A DNA stretch of 64,000 bases from Monilinia fructicola (Eukaryota; Ascomycota; Leotiomycetes; Helotiales; Sclerotiniaceae). The stretch's first letter is position 1; every line of letters starts with the position of its first letter. Shown here in pieces: positions 1 through 11,625 of the stretch. Location of the stretch: NCBI GenBank assembly GCA_008692225.1, contig VICG01000008.1:1003001-1067000 (forward strand), given 5' to 3'. Under the pieces are notes generated by a model, which saw nothing but the letters and a program-made list of their open reading frames with translations, did not search any database and had not been told where the DNA came from. Both the position numbers and the translations under genes were made by a program.

Positions 1-2
1 TT

Positions 3-626
3 GTATTTGGCAAGATGGGATATGGCTTCAATACAATCGGCGTCGGTCTTTGTTTCCTTGGACTTATCATTGGCATCAGTCTGGGTCCAGTCATCAACAT
101 ATGGCAAGAGAACTACTATCAGAAACGAATCCGTGCGGCCGGAATAAGAGAACCTCAATCAGAAGATGCACTTGATCCTGCTAAAGACGAAAGATTCAAG
201 AACATACCTGAAGCACGAGTTCAATTGAGCAAACTTGCGTCTGTTCTCCTGCCAATCAGTCTTTTCTGGTTTGCTTGGACATCACCACCGCAATATCATA
301 TTCATTGGATTGTACCTATACTTGCTACGACTCTGTTTGGGTATTCGTTTTATACACTGATCTTGATGACATATCTTTATGTTGAGGATAGTTATATGGT
401 CTTTTCGGCCAGCGCCTTGGCTGGAGTAGGCTTGATACGAAACTTGGCCGGAGCAGGTTTTCCGTTGTTTGGAAAGAAGATGTTCTTGAATGTGGGATAT
501 AATTGGGCTGGAACAATCTTGGCATGTTTAGCGGTGTTGCTCGTTCCTATTCCTTTTATATTGGAGCGATATGGACCGAGACTTAGAGCGAGGAGTTCTT
601 TCGCGAGACAACATATGGATGATTGA
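3..626 (+). CDS. MFS transporter, DHA1 (polyamine/multidrug-type), 3' part only
   Basis: The frame is open to the left edge, so the ATG at 15 is probably an internal methionine and the gene begins outside the window. About 207 residues are visible. They hold a hydrophilic central loop (around PEARVQLSK) followed by four hydrophobic segments: LLPISLFWFAW, IHWIVPILATTLFGYSFYT, the helix holding SALAGVGLIRNLAGAGFPLF, and a last helix ending in LLVPIPFILERYGPRLRARS. The order 'YxVEDSYxxxxASALA...R.L.GAxFPLF' followed by a PIPF..YG.R.R end is the C-terminal half of fungal DHA1 antiporters of the TPO/fluconazole-resistance type, which act as plasma-membrane proton antiporters. The substrate cannot be read from this part. 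The stop is TGA at 624. Confidence 0.85.
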   Translation, partial: VFGKMGYGFNTIGVGLCFLGLIIGISLGPVINIWQENYYQKRIRAAGIREPQSEDALDPAKDERFKNIPEARVQLSKLASVLLPISLFWFAWTSPPQYHIHWIVPILATTLFGYSFYTLILMTYLYVEDSYMVFSASALAGVGLIRNLAGAGFPLFGKKMFLNVGYNWAGTILACLAVLLVPIPFILERYGPRLRARSSFARQHMDD

Positions 627-3600
627 GTGATGGAAATTAAGAGAGTAGTAGAGGTGAAACAAATTGCTGGTCATGATATCAAACTGTCAAGGTCAGTATA
701 CAGCCTTAAATCATACCTTTCATTATTTTATGTTAAGACTCTTGCTCGCTCTCAGTTTGCCAATACCCATTGATAATACACCTTGTATCTTCAATCCCAG
801 ATGTCGTGATAACTGATAAGCTTTCTCTATATTCTCCGACATCAAAAGATTTTCAACAATATTAATGGGAAAGAGTGACATGTGTCTTTAGTTTGGAGTC
901 ACTGTCCCCGTTTTCTAAGTTAGATGTTGACAGAATATGACGGTCCTTCAATATTAGGAACTATCTGGCCTGATCTCAACTGTGATATGGATTGATTCTT
1001 CAAGTATCGTCGGTTTCTACGGGCAGGTATATGTGGCTAAGAATATTACCAACTGGAGTCAAATCATGTTGCATTCGTCGTTCGTAATGAATTTCTAACT
1101 GAAGATTCCATAAACACTGTACAGTGCCCTAGTATTTTGGGGCAGCGTACTTCTAGGCTGCAAGGACTTAGGAACATGCCAATAAAAGTGTTAGTAGTTG
1201 AATAGCAGATGCCAAATCTTCCCTGTATTACTTTTACATCTGAATAAAACCAAATAGACCTCTTTCTACTATGTCATGGCCGTACGCAGTTCTGAGATTC
1301 CAGAAACATCAGTAATCACGAACGAGTTCCGCTTTTTCTTCATTGCAACCAACTCCTTTTTATCCCTCGGTTATATTTGTAACGTACTGCACAAACTTCA
1401 TTTTCTGGAAACAAACAAACAGTCAAGGATGACATCCAAGAAGAATACTAATCCAGCAAGGCCGACACCGAATTATACTCAGAAGTTCTCGGTTGGAATA
1501 GTGACTGCGCAGAATCGCCGACTAGAATGGATTTATATACCTAGCACCTATGGAAAAGACAACCCGAGTATGTATTGATTGGTTGTAACTATATAACCTG
1601 ATCCAATTTTGGTCATGAATATTTCAATAAGCTTTGCTGATGATTCTAACTATTTTATGGTTTATTCTCAAGACATGATTTTCCATTATTCTACGCTCAC
1701 AAGGACTCGAAGGTTCACATACTTGGCCTGGTGAATTATGGTTAACGCATGGTGTCGTGTGAGTTTCTGGCACTTATCTTACAAGTTCCTTTCTTGCATT
1801 AAGCTTTGATGGAACGAAGTTTTCTCTTTTTGGATATCTAACTCTTACTGTATATTTAGATTTGCTACTTGATGATGCACCTCGTAAAGCTTGGAAGCTT
1901 GATATAAGGAGTAGTATTGCTGTATTGAAGTGGTCAATGAATTCCTGAGGTATGCTCTCTTCTTGTCACACAACTATTAGAGCTATTTAATTCACCACAT
2001 ATCAATCACATCATGTCTCCTGAAAAGCAACCACGCTCTTGCCGAGCGGCTCTTCTTCGAATCGAACGACCAGCTAGTTAGTTCCCTTCTATCCCATAAC
2101 ATCCAATACATAAGCAGACCCGTACTCCTATTTACATTTCAGTCTAGAGTCTAAGATCACCTGCACCGCTTAGTAGAGAGTAACTACAGTAGTACCATGT
2201 ATGTAAGCTCACAACGGGGTATCTCGGTCCCTATGGATTTAGAATTTGTATATGGAATATTCGTACACCACATCATGAATCTTTTCAACGCCCCGCAAGT
2301 CTTCCTACCCTCTCTTCTCCACTAAATCTCCCTTTGATCCCTACACAGCAATCCTGAACGCATAAAAAGATGGACGCACATCATGGCCAACAATTTCGAA
2401 GTTCTAGACAGCATCAAAAAGTCACAGGAAGGATTCAAAAAAGTCCAGGTATTTTATAGTCAGCTCCTACAACCCCAGCAGAAAGCCGAAAGAAGATCTC
2501 TAACCTGCTAAACAATGCATACGGCACTTCTGAGAACAGAGCCATTGCTACAGAAGAGGGCAGAATTTAAGTTGTTGCACATGATGTAGGTCTTGGGATT
2601 TTCATGACGGAAATAGATATGAATAGGTTACATATTTCTTCTCCCTTCTCCTCACCTTTTACCCTTCCTCTTCCTAGGCCCGACATCCTGGCTCTTCTTC
2701 TGGAGATAAGTAGTCTCTTTCCATTTTTTGCATATTCATCATTTGCTTCACACCTCGTCGCTGTTTCTCCCTTCCTCTTTGTCCTGGTATATTTCTCTGG
2801 TAGTTCGATACAAGCATGACGCCCCATGTGAAGACATACACGTTTATTCTTTCCATGAGTCTTCTATCTCTGTTCCCCTTCCACTTGAAAATCTATTCAA
2901 CTCTAACTTTCGCCTTCCAAATCCACTCCAACTCACCAAGCATTCCTAATATCAATTCTCACTCCCAGGTCTTCACTGCTGGTTTTGCCGTCCTGGCGAC
3001 ACTCAAAGCTTATCTCTGCTTCCAATCCATTACCATTACCATTCTCACTCAAATTACCAATCTCTCCAGATTCACATCCGTCAAGCCCAGCTCCTTATAC
3101 ATCATCCTTACTCACCGTTTCTGTATCATCCTCCTTTTCAAAATCCTCATCATACCCACTATTGACTCCATCAAGCGACATCGGTTTTGTCGCATTGTCA
3201 AAGCCATAAAAGTTGAAGCTTTAGAAGTCGAAACCTGGAATGTCGAACCTGTGCATACTGAAATCGTGGATGAAGACAAAAGATTATGCGCACTCCCGCG
3301 GAGCCTGCCGAATTCGAAGCTCATAACTTCAGGGAAGATTCTTGGGAGGTTATTACTAGTAGTGTTGGAGACGTACCGCAATATATCCTGACCAAGAGCA
3401 AAGAAACCGCAAGCATCTCGAGCTCAAAAGACTCGAGCTACCGTATAACAATGCAAAGAGAAAACATGAAGAGAATTAATTCAATGGCTATCAATCAAGG
3501 AATTTGGGGGTGAGATTGCTTATGTGCAAGATTATGATATTTCCCTTGTCACTTTGTTTAATTTCCTATATCGACGATGACTCTCAGAGTCTGACACAAG

Positions 3601-3859
3601 CCAGAAATAAGTCATAAAAAATTTTCTCCTTGTTCCGTTGGACTGATTTATCCATTATGACTCCTCTGTATCGATTAGTCGAACATAGGTCCTATCTTTT
3701 TATGATTCATGATGTGTGACTAGTATCATTCATTGAATCTTCACTCCATTACATTCTTTCAAATACCATTCAATGCTCTCTACCTCCAGTCCTCAAACAA
3801 CCACCAATCACCAACCACAACGCATTCAACCCACAAACAAACAAAACCAAAGGACCACC
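627..3859. other. Intergenic, no supported gene
   Basis: No convincing gene. There is a 100-codon ATG-initiated frame at 1276-1578 (plus) without recognisable motifs. A 42-codon frame at 2383-2511 (plus) begins MANNFEVLDSIKKSQEGF and has fairly gene-like composition. A pyrimidine-rich stretch at 2640-3510 shows gene-like composition jumping between three plus-strand frames, with no consistent splice model. These may be untranslated sequence or eroded coding DNA. Confidence 0.5.
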
Positions 3860-4755
3860 ATGTCCGAATCCAACAGTGTCCCAAAGAAACTCTCCATCAG
3901 AGAGCAACTCAAAGTCAACCCCGAATACTCCACCAAACTCTACATCGCCACCGGAACCACCGTGCTATCTTCCCTACTCATCATCCTATCCCAACTCTAC
4001 GCCTTCCCCGGCCCCAAAAGCTCCCTCCTCTCCTTCACCTTCCCACACGCCACCTACAAGATCTACCCCTTCAAATACTGCGTTTCCGGCGGCAAAGACG
4101 ATGAATACGGCGCCAGTGGCAACGGGTGTCATCTATCCTCCAACCGTAAGCCCCCAAATCCTCGGCGCTCCCTCTCCCCTAATTCCAAACACCCACTACA
4201 CAAAAACGCACAAATAACAACTAACACTCCCACCTAGCACTCAGCTACATCCTCTCCACCAACAAGCTCCCCACACCCCCCACCGACATCCACCTCTTCC
4301 ACACCCTAACATCCCTCTCCTCATTAATCTACTACCTCGCCCTACACCTCAACCTCCTCCTCCTCTACCACTTCTGGCGCCGCATTCTCCAACCCCCCCT
4401 CCTCCTCCTCTGGACCGCCTGCCTCGTACGTATCCTCCTCTCCTCAAACCCTCCAAAAAAGCCTAACCCTCCCCCCCAGTCACAAACCTTCATCCTCCTC
4501 CTCCCCTCCACCCTCCTCTCCTTCACCGCTCAAAAAATCTCCTTAAACCCAGCTTACAAATCCACCCCCCAACTCGGCACCACCTACCTCTTCCTCCTCC
4601 ACACCATCTGGCTCCTCCAATTCATCGCCTCCGCTACCCTCTTGGCGCTTCAGTACATACGGGAACGACGACGGAGAATCATAAGCGAAACCGACGATCT
4701 GAACATGGAGATCCCGATCTTCGGCTCCGGATCTCGCGGGGTCCTTCCGGAGTAG
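3860..4755 (+). CDS. Predicted four-helix membrane protein, function unknown
   Basis: Three exons, 3860-4145, 4238-4425 and 4480-4755, give a 249-residue protein. Both introns have GT..AG ends and a CTAAC branch site (introns 4146-4237 and 4426-4479), and all phases agree. The start ATG has a good context (ACCACCATGTCC). Four hydrophobic segments lie at about residues 27-48, 120-142, 150-175 and 191-218. Between the first and second is a loop of about 70 residues with two cysteines (KYCVSGGKDDEYGASGNGC), probably outside the membrane. A basic stretch (RERRRRI) follows the last helix and a short acidic/glycine tail ends the protein. Codons are strongly C-ending, so this gene is much more C-rich than the flanking DNA. 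I do not recognise the family. The topology resembles small fungal plasma-membrane or vacuolar proteins, but no signature supports a name. Confidence 0.72.
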
Positions 4756-5597
4756 AATGTGGGTTGGGAAATGCACGAGAGGCCCTTCCTTTTCCTCCTC
4801 CTCCTGCTGCTGCTGCTGCTGCATCTTCCGGGTACTATGGACCCGCAGCGAAGAGAAACGACGAGGATAAGCGCCGGGGTAGGAAGCGAGCCGTCAATTT
4901 CATAGATCCGTAACCTTAGATACGCGCAATAAACAACCTTACCTTCCTCCCCGAAGACCAAACCCGAGCCTGCCACCAAGGGAAGGGAATGAAGGTCATG
5001 ATTTCCCCCCGACAATCCAATCCAAAGACAGATAAACAAATGTACCAACCTCCCCCCCCCAAACTCCGCCCCAAACCCCACACCCCAAAAGCACAATCAA
5101 AATCCCCCGCGCGTGGAGAGCCTCAATAACCTACCTACCTTATTCATTCATCTGTTTACCCAGTCGCGATATCAGGTTAATATAACCCAACCCAACCCAA
5201 CCTAATATCCCTAGAGCCCAACCCCAGAAAACCAACAAAACCCCCAACCCCAAACCTCACCTTCCTTTCCCCTCCCAACTCTCACATCATACACCACCCA
5301 CACGCACCCCACACAGCACAAGATCTATCTTCCTTCCATTTGGCATGACGTGAAGTGAAATGGAGTGAAGTGAAGTGAAGTAACGTAACGTAAAAAAAAT
5401 ATATAAAAAAAAATAATTAAAAAAATAATAAAAAAATAAAAAAATAAAAAATAAAAATAAAAATAATAAAGAAAAACAGTTTTCTTCCCTTCCTTCTTCC
5501 TCTTTTTTTCTTTTCTTTTTTTTTCTCCAAAGCTCAACCAACCACCAGTGGTGAACTTTTGCCATACCATATCTAGCAATAATACCATCCCATCCCA

Positions 5598-5706
5598 TCC
5601 ATCCATCCATCCATCCATCCATCCATCCATCCATCCATCCATCCATCCATCCATCCATCCATCCATCCATCCATCCATCCATCCATCCATCCATCCATCC
5701 ATCCAT
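5598..5706. repeat. (ATCC)n microsatellite
   Basis: About 27 uninterrupted copies of the tetranucleotide ATCC, preceded by shorter CATCC units. Confidence 0.97.
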
Positions 5707-5729
5707 GACCTAACGGGCGCAGCGTCCTT

Positions 5730-5782
<53 letters not shown>
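5730..5782. repeat. (GAT)n microsatellite
   Basis: About 17 copies of the trinucleotide GAT, 24 bases after the ATCC array. Confidence 0.97.
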
Positions 5783-5798
5783 CGTCACCATCATCATA

Positions 5799-5846
5799 AC
5801 AGTAACAGTAACAGTAACAGTAACAGTAACAGTAACAGTAACAGTA
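5799..5846. repeat. (AGTAAC)n microsatellite
   Basis: About eight copies of the hexanucleotide AGTAAC, directly after the GAT array and a short CATCAT linker. Confidence 0.95.
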
Positions 5847-6286
5847 ATATATACCTACCTACCTACCTCATCCACCTCCTACTTTATCATCATATATCTA
5901 TCTATGCATCACCCATAGGCCGAAAATGACATGGGGCAATCTATCAAACTAATCACGCATAAGCAGAACATAATTCAGCGTACCCAGGTAAACAAACATT
6001 CATCATTCTTCAATCAGATGAATCAAGAACCGAAAAATGACAACAATTATGGAAAATCGCACCTTCATATTCACACTCCCTTGTTTTTTCCCGAATACTA
6101 TGTTTTGAAAAAGAAAAAGTAGCTAGCCGCCCCAAAATGTTTATGCAACCAAAACTGCCGACCCCAATCTACCCATTCCATTCAATCCCATATTTCCACT
6201 ACACTTCCCCTCATATAAAGAGCCAGCCATTTAATCATAAATCATTTGAATATCCAGACAAACATCCATCACTCTCAGATTGTAGT

Positions 6287-8056
6287 CTATTCCTTCACAA
6301 CACCCAAAGTACTCCTTAAATCTCCAACATAATCCTGTTGCTGTTGTTTCTCCATCTTGGCTGCCACAAGCGCAATCAATGCGGCACCAACTCCGGATCC
6401 ATCCTTAGCAATGCCAATTCGGATTCTTCTCTCCCCTGCAGCTCCGATACCATCCATGGCTCTCAAAGCTTCTCTGATGTAATGCTCAAATCCTGGGTAG
6501 AATTCTACAAGAGAACCGTCTACACCAATATCAATAATATCTTCCTCGTTCACGGCCAAGCCTGCTGCATCTGCCAACTTATTAGCAGTAGCTGATGCAG
6601 CATCGGCAATCTTCAAATTCTTAACATCTTCAACGATGGAGGCTGTTGATTTCGGTCCGGGGGCAGCAGATTTAATATCAAGACGGCCAGTTTGTAGAAC
6701 AATGGCTCCAATCGCGACAGCAGCCAAACGAGCTGCACGTTTACCGATAGCATGAGCGATTTCCTTGACAGTTTGAGCGTCTTCTAACGACGGAGCTGAG
6801 ACACCAAGCGATTTCTCAAGTTCTTGACGAAGGACGGGAAGACCGACGCTATTATCAGCTTCGGCAATTGAGAGGATCGAACTATCAACTGCCCATTGCT
6901 GATATAGGGGAGCGGTTTCATCAATGGTAGTAGTTGAGCGGTAATCGTTATCAGCCGAAGTATTATCTCGGAAAAGAGCGATGGCGGGGTTCTTGATCAT
7001 CTGGACGAGAGCCGTTCGGAGGATTTCCCCCAAGAACATACCGGAAACTCTCTTTTCAAACATTTGAATACCAGGATTGACACTATCTTTATCAAGAATC
7101 TGGTCATAAATGGTATTTGGCAAAACTTTGAGACCATTGTCGAATGAACCCCATTCCGTATTAACAACCATCTCACCTGTTGTCTTATCGAAATCTCCTT
7201 CCATGGGCTTGGTCAACTTATTGAGCTTTTCGACATAGGCACCATTGGTTCCAGTGCCGAAAATGGCTCCAAGTAGGGTCTGAGTCTTTCCAGGTGAAGT
7301 GTATGCTCTCGCCATCAGTGTTCCAACTGTATCATTGACAAGGGCAGCAACCTTTACTGGCAGATGCAGTTTATCAATCTCCTTTTGGAGCAATTCGCAA
7401 ACATCCTGACCGATCGCATCTGCAATATCGAATCCCTTGGTCCATCGAATCAAAGTACCTCTGTTGATACCAATTTGATGAACGGGGAAACTGAATGTGA
7501 ATCCAAGTCTAAAGATATGTTCATCTCTGAATCCTTCTGGTGTACTGACCGTATTGCGACGTCTGATATGAGCTTCGAAGTGGTCTTCATGATGAGTCTT
7601 GAGGAAGAGTTCGATTTGTTTTGCCAAAAATGAAAAGAGGTCCGATGCGGTCTTGGCCAACATCAAGTCTCGGGGGATGGCAACCTTGGATTGAGTGAGA
7701 CTGAAGGTGGTATCTCCGTGCAACTGAATTGAGCAAACTCGGAAATTGGTTCCTCCAAGATCAACTGCTAGGTATAATCCCTATGGTTCATCAGCTCTGT
7801 GCATAAAAAATGCGGGTCTTATTTTCCAACCTTTTCCGTTCCATTGGGGACGCCAGTAACGTATGTAGGAATTTGGCTCATGTTGGTCGCATTCTTTTCC
7901 AATCCCTCATCTATGCAATATTAGTTTTATGCCATCTATTGGGTGCAAGACAAACGTACTCATCTCCGCGATGAACTCGGTAACACCTCTTCGCACATCC
8001 TCATCTGTATATTCAAACTCAGCCGCAACGCGCTTTGATTCTGCCAATAAAGACAT
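6287..8056 (-). CDS. glk1: Glucokinase (hexokinase family)
   Basis: Three exons on the minus strand, 8056-7960, 7910-7831 and 7780-6287, encode 556 residues. Introns 7911-7959 and 7781-7830 keep the frame. The enzyme phosphorylates glucose with ATP in the cytosol, the entry step of glycolysis. Landmarks are the phosphate-binding DLGGTNFRV (residues 66-74), the sugar-binding FTFSFPVHQIGINRGTLIRW, NDTVGTL with the expected catalytic Asp at about 209, FGTGTNGAYVEK, and NTEWGSF. The sequence is closer to Aspergillus GlkA-type glucokinase than to hexokinase. It is longer than the roughly 490-500 residues usual for that group. The surplus is an Ala/Lys-rich stretch after AIGAIVLQTGRL and before GVDGSLVEFYPGF. 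The start gives MSLLAESKRVAAEFEYTDED, a normal N-terminus for the family. The upstream side is pyrimidine-rich on the coding strand. Confidence 0.95.
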
Positions 8057-9298
8057 TTTGTGTGGTCGTGATGTTGGTGCTTCTGTAGGAAATGGATGTG
8101 GAGATTCGCAAGTTCCTTGGTCTAAAAAGTTGGCTCGAGGAGAGTAAGATGTTGGAGAGTATGGCTGTGATGATCTTGAATAAAGAGGCGGGGTATCAGT
8201 GAATAAGAATTGAATAATCTGAATGGAAACGAATTAGTAAAAACCAGCATGATAAACTAGGAGCTTGTGATCAATTTACCAAGACAATTACTAAAACAGT
8301 AACGGAGGCTAAATGTGCGAGGCTGATTGGATTCGGCCTTGACACTTTATGAGGTTTAAATAGGTTGGATTCGTTAAAGTTTTGTGGTGGTGGTGGTGGA
8401 GGCGGATGTAGTTGTGGTTGTGGTTGTGGGTGTGAAAGGGTAGATGTTGATGAAGGAGAGTTCGAAGTCGAAGTCGTCGAGGTCGAGGTCGAAATGAAAG
8501 TAGTAGTAGTAATAGTAGTAGTGGAGGTGGTAGAAGAAGAAGTAGAAGAAGAAGAAGAAGAAGAAGGGGAGGAGGTCAATGATGATGACGATGATATATG
8601 AGGATATAATTCGGAGGTTAAAGGAATCTTCGTCTTCTTCTTCTTCTTCTTCTTTTTAGGAATGAAGTTGGCGGGCGGGTCGCCCTTTCCAATTGAGGAC
8701 GTAATTTTGGTTAGGATGGGGGAGTTTATGGCCAACTTGGCTGGAGGCGGGGCAATTCTATTTCTTGAGAAAGGTGATGAATACCGAATACCACCACCAC
8801 TGCACCACACCACCACCCACGGGCAAAAATGCGGGAAAATGTTGGAGGGGCAGAATTTGGGAGTTATCGAGGTGCCAAGGTTTCTCCACTTATTTTCGAT
8901 ATCTCTGCAATTTGATTGGTTGGTTTTGGTAAAAGTTCTTTTTTTGAAAAAAAGGCCCGTCTATGCAGTACCACCACACCACCACTTTCAACCTTTTTAA
9001 CCCTCGAGGTCCAAGGAACAAAGGAAGAATGGGAGGAAACGAATGATGTATCGGTACCTCGTGATTAGCTAGTCTGATAATGACGATGACGATGTTGTTG
9101 TTGTTGTTGATGATGATGCGGTTGTGTGTTTAAAAAGGACCTCAGAGCCTCGAAAGGTTGTTAATACTTACTTGATCCAATGGGTTGGTGGAAGGTCAGA
9201 GTCTCAATGCATATGAATGGTCAGAGGTAAACTCGTATAATATCGAGACCACAATTGAGAGAAGAAACGATTCGATGCATTAAGAGTCGTACAACGGA
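8057..9298. promoter_or_regulatory. Upstream region of glucokinase with purine/pyrimidine asymmetry
   Basis: Upstream side of the minus-strand glucokinase gene. From about 8450 to 8660 the plus strand is nearly all purine or GTA/GAA/GGT repeats, then CTT repeats at 8630-8656. On the glucokinase coding strand this is a long CT-rich tract, a common feature of fungal promoters and 5' leaders. A 181-codon frame on the minus strand (8271-8816) encodes mostly Lys, Ser, Thr and Pro runs and looks like a by-product of the repeats. I see no specific operator site. Confidence 0.4.
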
Positions 9299-9380
9299 GA
9301 TTGGGATTGGGATTGGAATTGGGATTGGGATTGATATTGATATGGATATGGATATGGATATGGATATGGATAGATATAGA
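9299..9380. repeat. GGGATT / TGGATA hexanucleotide repeats
   Basis: Imperfect GGGATT units pass into five TGGATA/GATATG units, so one repeat grades into another. Confidence 0.9.
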
Positions 9381-9459
9381 TGTAGATATAGATATTGATA
9401 TAATATAGGTAATTTGTTCGTACTGATTGTACTGCTCGCTCGTATATCATATATACTGT

Positions 9460-9484
9460 ATATATATATATATATATATATATA
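9460..9484. repeat. (TA)n microsatellite
   Basis: An uninterrupted run of about 12 TA dinucleotides. Confidence 0.95.
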
Positions 9485-10085
9485 CTAGGTATATACAGAG
9501 CAAAGGTATCTCGATAAGTGTACAGATATATATCTACCCGTCGAACTGGGCAAAAGGCATAATAGTAAGATAACAACAACCCGACGAAGTCTCAACGGAA
9601 GAGGACAGACCATTCCGAGGATAATAAATATTTCGTAATAGAAGAAAGTGCTGTCTGTGTTCCTCTTCTCTGGAACCCCGATGAGGTGGAGGCGGTGGAT
9701 GCGGTACGAGTCCGTATGATATGATACCAGTATGATGATTGAATAATGACTGCCCCTTCCAAGGAGGCAAGTTCCTTCTCCGAGGTTTGGACTTTTGCGG
9801 AGGAAGAAGAATTCGGTTTAGGAATGATGCATACTCTGTATACTGTGCTGTGCTGTACTGTAGAAAATACCGTCGTTATGCCATTCGTGGAGAAGAAAAA
9901 GATTGGAGTTTCGTTGAATGGAATGGGTCTCCAAGGTCCAAGGAAGGTATCAAGGTATCGTGACGTCGTTATTATAAGTGAGTTAAATTATGTGCAACCG
10001 GTACTTGAAGTCAGTCGGTCGTAGGTTGATTGGTATTGATAGGTACCTAGGTAATCTTACTAGGCACCTTAGGGACAGTACTGTT

Positions 10086-10117
10086 TGGACTCTGGACTCT
10101 GGACTCTGGACTCTGGA
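10086..10117. repeat. (GGACTCT)n heptanucleotide tandem repeat
   Basis: Four and a half perfect copies of the 7-nt unit GGACTCT. Confidence 0.95.
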
Positions 10118-11625
10118 GAGGTAACCGAAGGAGGTAAAAGCCGAGTAATTAAGGGTCGAATGGGGAAGCTTGATTGAAATCACAAGGGCCTTTGAGGAGT
10201 CTTAATCTTCGGCGTTTATCAAGGGATAGATACAGTACAGTAGATGCTCTGTACTCTGTGTATACTCCGTCGAAGATATACTTACATACTTGCTGTACGG
10301 AGCAAGTCCCTCCTCGGTCGAATGATATGCCAGTAATATACCTCTTGCATTCAATGGAAGACTGGATGGATAATCAATCAATTCTTGGTCACAATACTAG
10401 GGAAATCCAAAACCTTCGCATCAACCCCTTCATCATTAGCTTACGCTCGTCTAGATATCTCAAGAGTTAAGACATCTCATCTATCTTCCGCAAAGTACAA
10501 CTGTCCTTTTGATCCTCGGTACATTTATTCCATTTCACTCCGAATTGTATATTCCCTGGATCAAATCATCAAATTAATTCTACGGAGTGCATTTATGATA
10601 TTCCTTTGGTTCGTGAATTTAATAATTTAATACAGTACCGTACTCGAGTACAAGGAAGGTGATGAAGCAAGCGGCGGGTGCGGGTCGGTGGGTACAAGGG
10701 TGACTTTTCAATTTTCCGTTGTGCTTCAACGTGCGTGTTCACTGTTCATGATGGGTATGGAGAACATGACTGCAACAACGTCAACCATTCGGGGATGAAA
10801 TGGAATGAAAGTTTGTAAACTCCGTGCTGTACAGAAGAAAGGGATACAGGAGGTGGAATATTGTGATAAATTAACCATTCCTGCATCCACTCGATATGAA
10901 TGGCATTGATGCCGAGGAAGAGAATCGAAAATTGGTTATGCAGATACATACTCTGTACAGTATCTATCTATCTCTTGGCTGGGGATGCATGGGGTAATAC
11001 AGTAAGTACTCCGTACTACAGTAGCTAAGTCCACGGGTATCAAAGATGGGGAAACCTGTTAGGTACGTACATCATCCCTTGATTCGCAGATACAGTACAG
11101 TAGATCATCGGAACGCAGGAAATGTATGGACTGTGTCGCAGCTTATTAATTTATCCATGGCTTTCCCCAGATTGAGTAGAAAACATGATCGTGGTTGGTT
11201 TCATGGATCAACAATATATTGTCATCTCCTAATCATGCGAATATTGATTATAGAGCTATCAAAAGCGTGGATGACCGGGTTAAAATATGGTGGTTATCCT
11301 TCAAGGTAATGTTTCTTGTACATACCATACCGATCGTAGGTAGATAATCTTGCCGGCATAAATCCCAAGCTTCATGAGAATTGGCTGCGTGAAAACAGAT
11401 ACAAAACCGCTTCAACGCTGTGCTTATCGTTTCACCATGAATCAGTTCTCATCACCAATTTGAGGCGCACCCTCTCAAACTTACTCTGTATGTTGAACAT
11501 CCCGCAATTCGTGTTACATCACCATTTACGTTGATCATGGCTTGTGGAATCATCAACAACAGTATGCACAAAGCCATGTCAAGGGTAAAATTTTGTCGTC
11601 GGCAAGGATCAAGACATTCGTGAAG

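Larger units (their letters stand above)
4756..6286. other. Intergenic with dense simple repeats
   Basis: Lies between the 3' end of the membrane-protein gene and the 3' end of the convergent glucokinase gene. It contains a short CTC/CTG run near 4795-4823, an A-rich tract at 5390-5470, and the compound microsatellites listed separately. Long frames here encode only repeats such as Asp, Met, His-Pro-Ser-Ile or Gly-Trp-Met-Asp runs, and are not genes. Confidence 0.7.

Noticed and set aside
2035..2085. Possible tRNA-like B-box with GAATCGAAC
   Set aside because: No matching A-box or cloverleaf stems could be drawn; no tRNA gene was found anywhere in the window.
2816..3513. Overlapping plus-strand frames of up to 191 codons
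   Set aside because: Composition reads like protein only in patches that change frame, with no splice signals joining them; kept only as a note in the intergenic entry.
5287..5929. Long frames on both strands across the ATCC, GAT and AGTAAC arrays
   Set aside because: They encode only simple repeats in every frame; open length is a by-product of stop-free microsatellite units.
8271..8816. 181-codon minus-strand frame upstream of glucokinase
   Set aside because: Lys, Ser, Thr and Pro runs from GAA/GTA/GGT repeats; no domain; it lies where the glucokinase leader or promoter is expected.
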